Of a stretch of DNA of 64,000 nt, positions 44,586 to 57,300 are shown one piece after another. The notes under the pieces were generated by a model that made no database searches, was not told the origin of the DNA, and saw nothing but the letters and a program-made list of their open reading frames with translations. A program made the position numbers and the translations under genes. The stretch is from NCBI GenBank assembly GCA_032719365.1, contig CM064862.1, forward strand, positions 4,104,501 through 4,168,500, read 5' to 3'. Positions within the stretch are counted from its first letter, which is position 1, and every line of letters begins with the position of its first letter. The DNA is from Prinsepia uniflora. Taxonomy: Eukaryota; Streptophyta; Magnoliopsida; Rosales; Rosaceae.

Positions 44586-44621
44586 GGTCCTGACCGAGGA
44601 GGGTCAGGTCCTAACATGATA

Positions 44622-46415
44622 TCTCAATGGGCTACAGTTCGTCATCAACCTGATAGTTAGGGTATCGATATGATACTTAGTAGGATTGGATTATGGAATG
44701 TCTTGGTTCGGCATTCGATGCCGGGGTTGCCATAGTTCTGTCGTGGATGACAGTGTGGGACCCTATGAAAGGAGGAACGTAGCAGTACGTTAAAGTTTTG
44801 ATCGTGAGACAGTTAGTTGGTATCGTCTTTCACGATATTGCAGGATTGGTTCTAACGATAGTTCAGAATTGTGATCATCAGATGATCAGATCTTGTTGAG
44901 TTAGGTGGCTATGCTGCTGGGGGCAGCCGGATTCTAGGAATCCTGGTTGAACTTACGGTATGATTGGATTGACGTCTTTACGATGTCAAGACCGCAGAGT
45001 CGGTCAGATTGTGGATTATACTGCTTTCTGCAGTTGGGTTCAGATGAACTCTAATCAATGATTATGGAACCCTACCTTAGGATGTATGGTTCGAAAATGT
45101 GAGTTGGTGAGTGGTTTGACTTTGACGACTATTCGGATTTGAGGCCGTTGGTCATGTCAGGACTAGTCATGTTAGCTTGTGATGGGACTACACTCTGCAG
45201 TCGGGGTTGTACTTATCGGTTAGACCTAGTTGGTTGACGTACTACTTTAGTTGTGATGGATTGTTAGTACAACTAAGGTCATGGATAACCTGGTAGACGA
45301 CATTGGTTTAGTCAAGTTACGATAGATTAGATATTGGTTGCACAGGTTAGCAGGGTTGGTAATTGTCGATGGAATCCAAGATTGGGGATACAGAGTAGTT
45401 AGTACGTGCGATTGATTCCGTTGGATGCGGAGTCTGGATATAGTGATGCCTGGTAGTTAGGTCTGCACGAGTCGGTGGCAGGTACAACTACCGATAGTGG
45501 TTGTAGTTACGGTTGGTGTGAATCGAGGACGTTCGGGGAACATTTCTTTTTCTCGTCTGAGATGTCAAGGTGACTATACCCAGAGTTGTTGGGTACGAGG
45601 GAGACAGAGTTTCTCTAATACGAGTAGAGATACAGGATCGTCACTCGATATGGCGGAGAACCAGGGTTGTCTGATTCGCACACTTGGTGCTGATGTTGAC
45701 CGGTGGTGCTGATACTGGTACTAGTGCTGGTGCTGGCGCTGGTGATTGTGACGACGATGATTTACGAGTCTGGATGTGACTCTGTCGAGATGAGCGCATG
45801 TTCGGTATCTGTGGTTCGGGAGTGGATTACGGATAGTGATGGACTAGATAGGATCCAACGGTATTTGGGACGTGAGGATCGATCTGTCATTGAGGATTAG
45901 CGACCAATTGGTCAGGGTTGGTCAGGATTGGCCAGGGTTGGTCAGGATTGGCCAGGGTTGGTCAGATATGGTGGTATACAGAGATTTGACTGCAGATCAC
46001 AGCAGGAGTCTGTTATGACTCTTCAGTCGAGCAGTACATCAGATTAGGATGAATTGACATCCTTTTGGATGTACATATACGGTCGTAAATGGGCATGTGT
46101 CCATAAACAGTCAAAAAAGGGACACGTGAATGATGTCCGAGTATATTGGTTCCGACGTGGTTGGAAATTCGGAATCGAGAGAGGTTGTGATTGAGGTGAC
46201 ACGAGGAATGCGGATTTTCCACACTGGTATTGGGTATTTCGAAGTCATTTGGGTGACTTCTCAGATTCTACCATGGTAGATGACATTTGTTGTCACCAGT
46301 ACGTTGATCGTGTATTGGTTAGTGGACCCAAGCTTTATTTTGGGTCATCGGAAGAAGTTGAGTATATCGAAGTTAGGTGAATGAGATTTCTCATTCTCTG
46401 CTTGGTGGCAGACGA
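44622..46415 (+). other. LARD interior, left part; non-coding, with two minisatellites
   Basis: No frame longer than about 70 codons has recognisable content. A GCTGGT-type hexamer run lies at 45706-45745. An 11-bp TTGGTCAGGGT/TTGGCCAGGGT repeat of about 5.5 copies lies at 45907-45966. The segment ends with target duplication GACGA (46411-46415) of solo LTR 3. Confidence 0.7.
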
Positions 46416-49400
46416 TGACAAGAGCACGTCCCAACTGGACGTCAAAAACCGTGCCCGGTCCTGCTCCCGTCTGACAAGTCGACTAAAGGCCCGAAACTAC
46501 CCTTCAGTGCTTGCCAGACAAGGGATAATTGCGCTGATTTCTGCTGCTACCTCTGCCTCACGATCAGCCCCGAACGTCGTACCACGGCCTGGCGGGTCAC
46601 AAAACAGAAAAGGTTTGAGTGGATAAAAATGACCTCTTATAAAAACATTTGCCAAAATACAATCTTACCCTCCAGTTTTCACAAACGTGCATGCATATCG
46701 TAAAACATGAGTAATAGTATGAAATCATTCAAGTATGAACAGTGGACCGATAAAATCTAAACATATTTTCCCAAGGTCCGTAAAACTCATGTTCACCAAA
46801 TCAGTTCAAGTTATAAAACATCAAATCTCGGCTCTCAGGCCAAAACATGTGAACACCATCACCTGGCCAGACCAAAAATCCGTACTCAAAACCGGTACGT
46901 AATCACAAACAACATGTTTCTAAATTCCATGTCCACATTTTCCTTGAAACTCATTTTCATCAAATCAATTTAAATCTCAATAAACTCACGTTTTCCTTAA
47001 ATCATTTTATATTTAAACCACGGTTTCCTCAAAAGAATTTTCCATAAAACCACGATTTCCTCAAAATCATTATCCATAAAATCACGGTTTCCTCAAAATC
47101 ATTTTCCATAAAACCACGGTTTCCTCAAAATCATTTTTCATAAAACCACGGGACTTATTTCCATATCCTGTTGCTTATAGTCACGTTTATCCCTGCTACG
47201 CGTGCAAATCAAACAGGCTCAAGGACCGCTCAAAATCCGAGCATCCGCTGTTGTGAACACATCACCAGTCAGCAATCCGTCGTTGTGAAAACCTCACCAG
47301 CCGACAATCCAGATCTCGTGAACACATCACTTACCAATCTATATATAATCCAGCACATCTCTGGTCTGAGTCGAGCCTCCCTCGGCTGCATGACAACAGA
47401 CCGTGCCACGTGACCTCTTCGGGGTAAACACTTTCCTCCCGAAGGCGAGCGTTATCTCCAGGGTGCACTCCGGGGAAAAACATATTTCCACCCGAAAGCC
47501 CTAAACATCCGCAACACATCACCATTATGAAAACCAGTGAAAAACAGTTGCGTTGAAAACCAAATCATTTATCAACACAGGGTCTCAACCCCAAAATATA
47601 GTTTCCTCAAATCCGGAAAACCAAAGTCCCGATTTATTTTATAAATCCGAAAATCATCAATATCATCATGTAATCACATGGAAATACAAATCCAATCAAA
47701 ATCACAATTCCATTGGGTCTCAAGCCCAAAATCTCATTTTCACGCAAATCTGTGCAACGGTAAACCCGAGTTGCCACTTTCACGTAAATCCATGAAATCA
47801 ATCCCTGACTCATAATTCGAGTCCAAATATCATTTTCAATTCCTGACTCATAACCCAAGTCAAAACATTATTTTCATCCCGGGCTTACGCCCAAAACATC
47901 AATTTCATAGTTTCTTGAAAATCGTGCCAAAAATAATATAATAATCCATAAAATCGAGAAATCACCGGATTGAAACATCAATCATAACAAATCATATCAA
48001 ATCATATAATAAAGCATTTTAAACCATATATGCATGCATCACGGTTAGAAAACAAAGTCCACTCACACACACCGTCTAAACGATCCGTTTCCGAACTGCA
48101 CATTTTTCCGTAATTTTTGGAAATCACAATTCCTGTCCAAAATCATTATAGAGGGTTACTAACATCTCAAAATACTTCATATAATTTTCCCCCATTTTTC
48201 TGGAATTTAAATACGTATTTAACACGTAATACAAAACTTCGGATACGCGGAACTTTATCAAAACGATATCCGATTTCCTCGAAACCAGTGTCAAAATTTT
48301 CGTTACACTGAGAGGATTCAAAGTCATGTTGACCTCACCTTGAAACAAGGCCGTACGCGCCCTCACATGCCGCCGTGAGTGGCTGCGTGTGACCACCACG
48401 CGCCTGCTACAGTAACGTGAACAGTCGTCTTCCTCACCCATTTCCTCTGCAAACGGGTCCTGCAACCCGCGTGACAACCCGATTCAATTCCTATCAATTC
48501 AGCCTCAATTACTTCAATTGAACATTCATTTAGCTTCGATTCAAGTCTAATTAGAGTTCTGTATCGTTAATTTCTCTAATACTTACCTCAAATCAAATAA
48601 CTCGAAGATGAACATCGAAGAACACCAAGCACTGTTCATCCCTCGAAATCCATCAATGTCAACCGATTTCCTTCAATTGATCCACCCAAAAGCTTTAATG
48701 GACCAAGAGAAACTGTTTCCCCAACTCAATTTCGTCGTTTGATCGCTCAATGATCACGACTCAAGCTCGAAATTTCAGAAAGGTCAATCCCTCAGTTCTA
48801 CCTCAAATCGACCCCAATTCACCTTAATTTTCACTGGGTTCAACTCGTATCAATCCCAGGAAGCTAAAGGAAGCTTCAATTTTGATCCTGAGAGCTCAAA
48901 GCTTGGAATTCGAATTTCCCCCCAAAAATCCAAATTTTTTATTCTCACTCTTCAGCTTCTCTCTGTCTCTCGTGTTTACCCAGCTGAGTTAGTCTTACCA
49001 AACTCTCAATTTTCCCCTCAAAACTGGTTAAGGAAGGCAGCCAATTCTCTCAATTCTGATTTCCCAATTGTTCACGGTTTGAAGACAAAGAAGATGATTA
49101 ATGGAGGATTAAAATAATTAAAGAATAATTAAACAAATAATAAAACACAATGATCATGTTTTCCCTAAAATATGGATCAGAATTTAGGCCCTAAATCAAG
49201 GGATAGGTGACATTTGTCACTCATCCAGGTGTGTTCAATCATTGGTTACTATTCACAATAAAATAATATTTTAATCAGAATCCCGGTTCGTTCGGTTAAT
49301 CGATTTCGTTCTCGTGACCATAACTTCGTCGTCGAATCTCCAATTTCGGCATGCCGCCTGTCATTGGATTCGTATCAACTAGACCTCCATAACGGTCCTT

Positions 49401-49743
49401 GGCCCTCGTCCATTGGACTTCCCGGGTCAAAAGTCAACATTTGGCCCCTTTTTCAGCCAAATTACCAAAATACCCCTCAACTTCCGAACATCATAACTTC
49501 TTCCTCGAATGTCGGAATCGAACGTGCCACCTGTCTTTGAACTCATGACGTCCCGAACTACGTCACAGTCATCGGTCAAAGTCCGTTTAACCGCCCGAAC
49601 TAAAATTCAACATTTTACCCACGCCTAGGGGCAAAACAGTCATTTTGCACATTTCGTCCGATTTCACTCAACTAATCCCAGATTAATCATTCTAAACCAT
49701 AATTAATTAATATTCAATTCCGTAATTTAGGACGGGTCATTAC
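46416..49743 (-). mobile_element. Solo LTR 3, Tekay-type, reverse
   Basis: It is 3328 bp, starting TGACAAGAGCACGTCCC and ending GACGGGTCATTACA on the plus strand, with target duplications GACGA at 46411-46415 and 49744-49748. It is closest in its 5' part to solo LTR 1 (GTGACAAATGTCACCTATCCC, GAACATCGAAGAACACC). A splice-donor-like AGGTAAGT is at 48581-48588 (minus). One bracket arm (AGTCCACTCACA, 48057) is well kept; the other (46614) is degraded. A repeated CGGTTTCCTCAAAATCATT block lies at 47020-47150. Confidence 0.93.
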
Positions 49744-49748
49744 AGACG

Positions 49749-51343
49749 ATGTTGGATTACGTGGTGTGGTGAGTGCAGCGAGTTTTGTTTGCATTCACGT
49801 AGGACGATTTTGATGTCATTATCTTGGATCATCCTTGATTTTTCCTCGGTGGAATGCCAAGGATCGATACGAGGTAATTGGAGAGAACCCACAGTCTCGG
49901 CATGTTTCATCATTGACTGATCTGTATAGATGTGGGAATTGGTTGACTAACGATCTGACAGTATGCAGATTCATTGAGGGTGTAAGACCCTATGGTTTGG
50001 AATCTGGTAGTTAACTATGTGGATCCTATGTGGATGAGGATCGTGACGTCTATGGTCAGGTGACGTAGTGATGGATCTGGATCGTGATCTTGATGATCCA
50101 GAAAGGTGGAAAGTTTATCACTCTTACTTGTATGTTTGAGTTGAAGATGATGTGACTGAACTTCTTTTCGAGGTAAATCCTGTATGGTGTATTACTCGGG
50201 CGAGTAAGTGTCTGACGAGGTTGGATTTTGTCAACCTTAGAGTTGTGTTGATGTTGCAATTGGCTTCCGTATGAAGTCAATCGAGGGAAATATGTAAATC
50301 GTTTAAGCAAGTAATCGAAAGGTTCGGATCTGGTGCGTCTCGGTAGACGTGAACGAGATTTCAAGTTTTGAAATCGAATTTCAATATGACGATTCAGGAT
50401 TCGATTTTGGAACTTGAAAGTGGATTTCTGGATTTGGGTGTGGAATGATTATTCCAAATACTAGCTTACGGAATAATGATTTCGGATTCGTATTTATAAA
50501 TGGATGTTGAGTGGGAGTTGTGATTTGTCTGGTACAGGATTGGACAGGTGGACTCCAAAATTGAAACGTGATTGACTACGATCTAAGTGGTTATAGGCTG
50601 GCTGGTGGATAGATGTACGTAACTTGCACGTTGTTCGAGGTACGATACCGGGCAGACTTGTGGTGTCTGGTGACGGTATATAGGTTATACCAGTGGTACG
50701 TTGCTGAGCGTATTGGTAGTCATCTTAGTTCCGATACCATTGGATTAGTTGAGGTCGTGGACTAGACATTGGATACTATGCACTGGGTCATGGTGTTTCT
50801 GATGGGTCTAGTTACACACAGGTCGAGTGAGATATTGGTGATTGTATACTCAGGATGAGTGTGCTGGTGGTCAGTGTAACCACGAGTGAGTATAGTGTCA
50901 GTTTTCGACTGACAACTGTCAAGTGGTGACAGATTGTCGGATGTTTCATCGTGGAGCGATGAGTGAGGTCTGATGACTCCCAGTGGGAGCAGACGTCAGG
51001 ATAAATTTGGGATTGAGAAAGGAAACCTTTGAGTTGTTGTGGCAACAAAATGGTAGATTTGACAAGTGGTGTCAATTCGGAACGTATGGCTACTGTCATT
51101 CGACGTGGTCGAATGTAGTCGATACGACGTGAGTGTTAGTGGAACGTCTAGATGCGAATAAGTACTCTTCTGGTTATTGGGTGTGCTAGTGTACACATGA
51201 GATAAGATCGGATTTGATTTCCACGAGGTGGTTGTGGAACCAGGGTAGTTGGAATTTCGAGAACGGAACTAATCAAGGAGGGAAGAACGGTTGGAATTAG
51301 GTCGGTTGAATTTCGAGTATGAAATTAATTAAGAAGGGAAGGT
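49749..51343 (+). other. LARD interior, right part, with duplicated polypurine region
   Basis: No coding feature is recognised. Near the end, GGAATTTCGAGAACGGAACT plus a GGAGGGAAG tract (about 51250-51285) is followed by GAATTTCGAGTATGAAATT plus AAGAAGGGAAGGT (51308-51343), directly before the 3' LTR. Both resemble the Tekay polypurine context, so it appears duplicated. Confidence 0.7.
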
Positions 51344-54300
51344 TGTAACGACCCGTCCCGAATTCGGGATTAGATTAGTGACTAATCATGATTAGTGAGG
51401 TTAATCCGTGACTAGTTAGGCGAAATCGGACGAACGATGTAAAATGACCGTTTTGCCCCTAGGTATGGGTAAAACGTTGACTTTTCATTTTGGCGGTCAA
51501 ATGGACTTTGGCCGATGACCGTGACGTAGTTTGGGACGTCACGAGTTCATAGACAGGTGGCACGTTCAATTCCGACATTTGAGGAAGAAGTTATGACGTT
51601 CGGAAGCTCCATGGCATTTTGGTAATTTTGGTTAAAAGGGGCAAATAGTTGACTTTTGGACTGGGAGGTCCGATGGCCGAGGTTCGAGGACCATTATGTA
51701 GATCGGGACGATACAAATCCGTAGACAAGCGGCACGCTGAAATCGGACTTCGAACGGGGAAGTGATATGTCACGGAAATTCAGTTTCACTATGCATGTAC
51801 TTCGAGACGATACCAAATTGACAGGACCGCCCCCGAAAGGGGCATGGATACCCGTGCCTGGTCCTGCTCCCGTCTGACAAGACGACTAAAATTCCCAATT
51901 TACCCTCAGTACTTGCCAAACCAGGGATAGCCACACGTACTTACACATGCCTCCGCCCCTCGAACAGCCTCGATCAACGTGCCACGACCTGGAGGGTCAA
52001 TAAAAACCAAAAGGTGTGAGTGGACAAAAATAAATCAGTTACAGAAAGACGTTTTTACCCTCCACGTAAAACCAATGCATGCATACAAAAATCGTTTCGC
52101 AATCCGTTACATTTTCAACATAAGAAATCTGTATATGAAAATCAACAACATTTTCCTTTTCTTAATCTTCGGGTCTTAGCCCGCAATCATAAACACAGGG
52201 CCTCAGCCCAGAACCACGAAATCAAAATCCAGGTGCACAACATAATCCAAATCCATCAACCATATGAACCAGGCCACTGCCCAACACATCTGAACATCAG
52301 AAATTAACAATGAATCACAATCAATCAGTTTGCTGGATATCAGGTGCGCCGAGTCTTTAAACTCAAAACCACGCGCATAATCAGACCTTCCCGGGATATC
52401 AATGAGTCTTTAAACTCAAAACATAATCAATAGGCCTTGGGGGTATCACAATAACCGAGTCTTTAAACTCACGAGTCTTTAAACTCATTAAGGGCCCTCC
52501 CTCGTCATCAATTAACCGAGTCTTTAAACTCAAAACGTGCTCCAGCAATAGCACCGGGTCTTTAAACCCAAAACAGTTTTCAACGGGTCTTTAAACCCAA
52601 AATAGTTTTCAACCACAACAACGCGGGATCCATCCCGAAATCACATTTTGTCATAACAGGACTCATGGTCCGAATTTCCACATTCAAATCCCCCAAATCG
52701 TACTTCACAAAACATATTCAAATCATCATTAAACACGGGGCATGTATAATCATACCAAATCACTTTATTAAATCCTTTTCCATTCTCGACTTCGAATTCG
52801 CAATAATGATTCCGTAAGCCAGCATCCGAAAACATCATCCTGAACCCAAACCAAGAATCCGTTTTCAAACTTCCGAAAACTGAAATCTCGTTCATCAAAA
52901 TTACTTTTATGCCCCGAGTACCAAGCCATAAATCACCTTTTTCAAAATTCATTTTAAATCCTTGAAATCACATCATTTTTCAAATCCCAAGGTCAAGCAT
53001 CAAAACCACAATCATAATCACCAAAATCACGGTTAAATCACAACATACTCGAAACCTCGTAAAACGTGCAAATCCGGGATATTCCCAAAAAAAAATGTGT
53101 CAAAACCGTAAACCATACTCACAACCGCAATCAAAACATCTTAAAAACATGATACGCACAAATCATATAAAATCTTTCGTTAAACCATCATCAAGGCGTA
53201 AGCAAAACCATAGCATCAAAATACGTGCATTTCGTATGTAGAGCAAAAATACATATAAATACGGAAATCGAAATCAATCACAACTCATGATCACAATCAT
53301 AGAAATCATAGAATTATTTATGCATGTTAAATTTTGAAAGCAACGTCCACTCACACACCGTTCTTAAGGCTGGGTGTCGCGCCGCACGTGTTCCCGTAAT
53401 TTCCTGCATTTTCCAGAAACTCAAATCCTGTCCGAAAACACATTCCAGGGTCACTAAGGTCCCAAATAAAAACATACTAATTTCCCATAATTTTTCGGGA
53501 ATTAATCGGTAATTAAAAACGTAACATAGACCTTCGGACCCTCGAAACAACATCGAAATGGTGTCCGATAATTCCGAAACCAACGCTAAAATGTTTGTTA
53601 CATTGCATAGGATAAAAGTCGTGTTGGACTTACCTCAAAATCCGGGTCCACGAGCCCTCACGTGACGCCGTGAGTGGCTGCGCGTGAGCCCACGCGCCTG
53701 CTACAGTGCCAACTACAGTACGTCTTCTTCACCCGTTTCCCTGGTAAACGGGCCGTCGATCCGCGTGTGTGACCCGATTCAAATCCTGCAAATAACATCT
53801 TGTTTCCTTCAATTGAACCCTCAAATAGCATCGTGAAGGACTTAATTAAGGGTATGTAATCTTAATTCCGATTATAATTACCTCTAACCATTCAACTGAT
53901 TTCCAAAATTTCGAAGATTGTTCTTCATTCAATCCCTTCGATTTTCGTTAATACCGTTAAATTGATCAATTAGGAAGCATCATAGGCTCATTCTAAATAT
54001 GAACTCAAGTTCAATTTAACTTGAACGTACCTTTGGACGATCGAACTCAATCCTGAAAATTCCAAACTGACGCTGGTCCAGACCTTGGCCAATTCCTCCT
54101 TGTTTGCTTCCGTTTTTTATCGTGTTCGACTACTCCAAGCCCAAGAAGTCTCATTCGAACCTTAATTTGGCTTGGGTTGTCCTCTAACTCAAAATTGAAC
54201 TCTCACTCTCTCAAGGACCCGTTTCGGATTTTGAACTCTCCTCTCACCATTTTCACTCATTTCCTTCCTTTCTCAAGCTCAGGACCATGCTCTGACTCCC

Positions 54301-57300
54301 TTGAGCCCCTTCTAGTTCACATTTTCACTCAATTCGGCCTTGGGGTAGTCGATCACGCCCTGCACAAAGTCTCTGTTTTTTTTTCTCAGTTCAGTGGCAC
54401 TAACCCAGGTTTGTCTCCCGCACTCACCTCAACCAACACACCCGTGCTCATCCACCTCCAACTCTGTTCTCCCACACGATTAAATCAATTCAACACAACA
54501 GGTATTCTGTTCTCCAGGATCAAAACACCAACACGGCATTGTGTACCAGTGCACTGCCCAAAACACCCCACTGCATAAACAATACCCAGCACGCCTAGCA
54601 CTAAGTCCTCAGTGCTAAACAATCTTCTCCCAATTACACTAACCTTTATAAACAATTCATTGGGACAGATTAAACAATTCCCTCAGCCCATGCTCTGTTT
54701 TCTGAAAGGAATCCACACCGCACACGGCTATCCCAAAAACAATGGCCAATTTACCATTTTGCCCTCACTTGGCAAATTACCAAAATGCGCCCCACGCGTC
54801 CAGACCCGTAATTTGGTCATTCGAACTCCGATCGACGTGTGCCGCCTGTCTACGAACTCAGGGCACCGAGGCCTTCCTAACGGTCCTCGGTCCTCGGCCA
54901 TCGGACCTCCCGGTCAAAAAGTCAACATTTTCCCCTTTTTCGTCCAAATTACGAAAATGCCCTTGAACTTCCGAACGTCATAACTTTCACCTCGAACGTC
55001 AGAATCGATCGTGTCACCCGTCTATGAACTCGTGACGTCCCAAACTACGTCACGGTCATCCGTCAAAGTCCATTTGACCGCCTGAATTAAAAGACAACGT
55101 TTTACCCACGACCAGGGGTAAAACGGTCATTTTGCACCGTTCGTCCGATTTTGCCCAACTAATCACCGATTAACCCTGCTAATCATGATTAGTTACTAAT
55201 CTGATCCCGAATTTCGGGATGGGTCGTTACACCGTGTGTGACCGTGAGAGAGTGATGAGGGACTGAGGACGACGGTGAGACGGTGGTGGAGACGGCGGAG
55301 GAACGGTGAACCCGCGATGTAAGTTTTTATTCGAATTTCGAATATTGATTTTTAGTACGTTTTAGTTGAACCTAAGGATTGGGTTATGATTCTGGGGACT
55401 TTAAGAGAAGCTTGGGATTGTTTTTGAATGCTAAGACGGCCGGGAGTGACGGTGAACGACGGAGGAACCCACCTCTGCCATGGCCGGCCTTTGAAGGTTC
55501 GTTTTAGTTGCTTTTCTTATGTTTTTAAGAGTGAAAAGGATAGGAAAGGATGATAGGAACACTTAGGGATTAAAACAGGTTGAAATGGACCTAAAATGGA
55601 CGGGTTTAGGTGTTGAACCGGTCCAGGCTGGTTCAGTTGCAGGCGAACCCGGTTCGGCCAATGGGGAAGATGATGAACAATGCGCGTGTGGGGGCGTGGG
55701 CGAGTGGGGGCGCGTGAGAGACAATTTGGGAATGTTTTCAACACGTGAAATCTTCTATTCGATGTAACAAACATTTTGGGACTGATTTCTTGCTGATCGG
55801 ACACCGTCTCGATAATGTTCGAGGCATCGGAGGTTTCGAATCGGGATTTAAAATAATTAAAAATTCTGAAAAATTACAGGGCTTTAGTAAGGGGTTATTT
55901 AAGTAGTTGGTAATCATCTATTACAATTTGGACAGGTTTGGGAGTCCCGGTGACGGTGATTGGCTCAGGAGAGCCGTATGGCACGCGTATCGAGGCGGCA
56001 GCTCGGACGGTCTGTGAGTGGACCTTATTTTATAAATTGGTGCATGTATAAATGTTTATTATATGTTTTAATACATGCTTTGTGATGTCATGAGTGCATT
56101 TGGATGTGGTTATGTATTGGCACGTATTTCGAGATTTCGGCCCTATACGGTGCCAATACGAGTTTGTATGTCTTTATTGGTTTAAATGAAATGGATTTGG
56201 ATTTCCAAAAATGATAAACTCGAGTATTAGACCCATTTGGTTTTCTCTCGGGCATATGGTCCTATTGATGGCCTTCGGGTCTGAATCGTGGTCGCGGCGA
56301 GTGCTATGTGCACGGCGATATACGATACGACGCTCGCCTCCGGATTGGGATGTGTTCCTTCCGAAGATGTCACGATGCACGATTTGTTGTCGGGTAGCCG
56401 ATGGAGGCTCGAATTCAGAGTGCTGACAGTTCAGGATAGCGATCGGTGATGGGTGCACCATAATCTTGTGGTGGTCGTGTCGGTTGATACGTTCACGGCG
56501 ACATACCAGGATTGAGGGTGGTCCTAGATGGATGGTTGCACGCGTCACTACGATCGGAGTCGTGACTGACCCTTAGATATCGGGTACGATGCCCAGCTGA
56601 TGTCATATGTTCGGGCACGAGACCCAGTTACTTTATATTGATGATTTCGGGTCGGGGACCCTAATTGGATTTCCAGGTTCATGACGTTTATGGGAACCGT
56701 CATGAACCTTTGAAAGATTAAAATGATGTTTTCTATATGTATATGAAGGGCACGAACCCTTAAATGGATGTTATGGATATGGCGGTTCATGGGAACCGGG
56801 CATGAATGTTTATGTTATGTATATATATATATATATGTTCATATACCTTTCTTACTTGTACTATCTCCTCCGGGGAGGGTCGTTGGCATGGGTGGACCCT
56901 GGAGTAGTCACGGAGCACTGACTGAGTGGAGTCACCCCATTTGGGTTCCTTACTCTCAGAAAGGCTTGTACTATAATCTTAGGTAGGGTCATTGGTCTAC
57001 GGGCATTGACCTTGCACTCTGAGAGACTTGGGTTTGAGACCCGGGGTAGCACGCGAGTAGCTTTGGAAACCGTAACAGGATTGGTTGTGTGAATTATATG
57101 TATATATGATATATGATATGATATATGATGTGTGATGGATACAGGTTATGGGCAGTGGCCCGTGTACGTGGTTTTATTATGGTTTGGGCTGAGTCCCACA
57201 TGGTTTTAGGCAGTGGCCCGTATGGTTGAATCTTTATGGTTTTTTCGATTACGATTTTGGGCTTAGTTCCCACATATGGTTCTATTTGGTTAAATGGTTT

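Larger units (their letters stand above)
35626..44616 (+). mobile_element. Cassandra-like TRIM with 5S rRNA promoter sequence, interrupted by Tat copy 2
   Basis: Two ~300-bp LTRs starting TGTAAGACCCGTG flank a ~71-bp interior made only of a primer site and a polypurine tract. Target duplications TGATA are at 35621-35625 and 44617-44621. Each LTR carries a block matching plant 5S rRNA internal promoter sequence. These are the defining traits of Cassandra, a non-coding TRIM that is mobilised in trans. It sits in the LARD leader. Its second LTR is split at 36293/44591 by Tat copy 2. Confidence 0.93.
35998..44616 (+). repeat. Cassandra 3' LTR, split by Tat copy 2
   Basis: Pieces are 35998-36293 and 44591-44616. 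The 5S-like boxes are at 36161 (AAGTTAAGCG, closer to 5S than in the 5' LTR) and 36193-36213. Its end GGTCCTGACC..GGTCCTAACA is about 21 bp longer than the 5' LTR end, through a near-duplication of the GGTCCTRA terminus. The same longer end is present in the fragment at 12711-12834. Confidence 0.88.

Noticed and set aside
45703..45900. Hydrophobic ORF MVLILVLVLVLALVIV as a membrane peptide
   Set aside because: The hydrophobic run is the translation of a hexamer repeat in the non-coding LARD interior.
54177..54983. ORFs of 123-133 codons in LTR 4
   Set aside because: They are frames through LTR sequence; the equivalent region of other LTRs in the family is not open.
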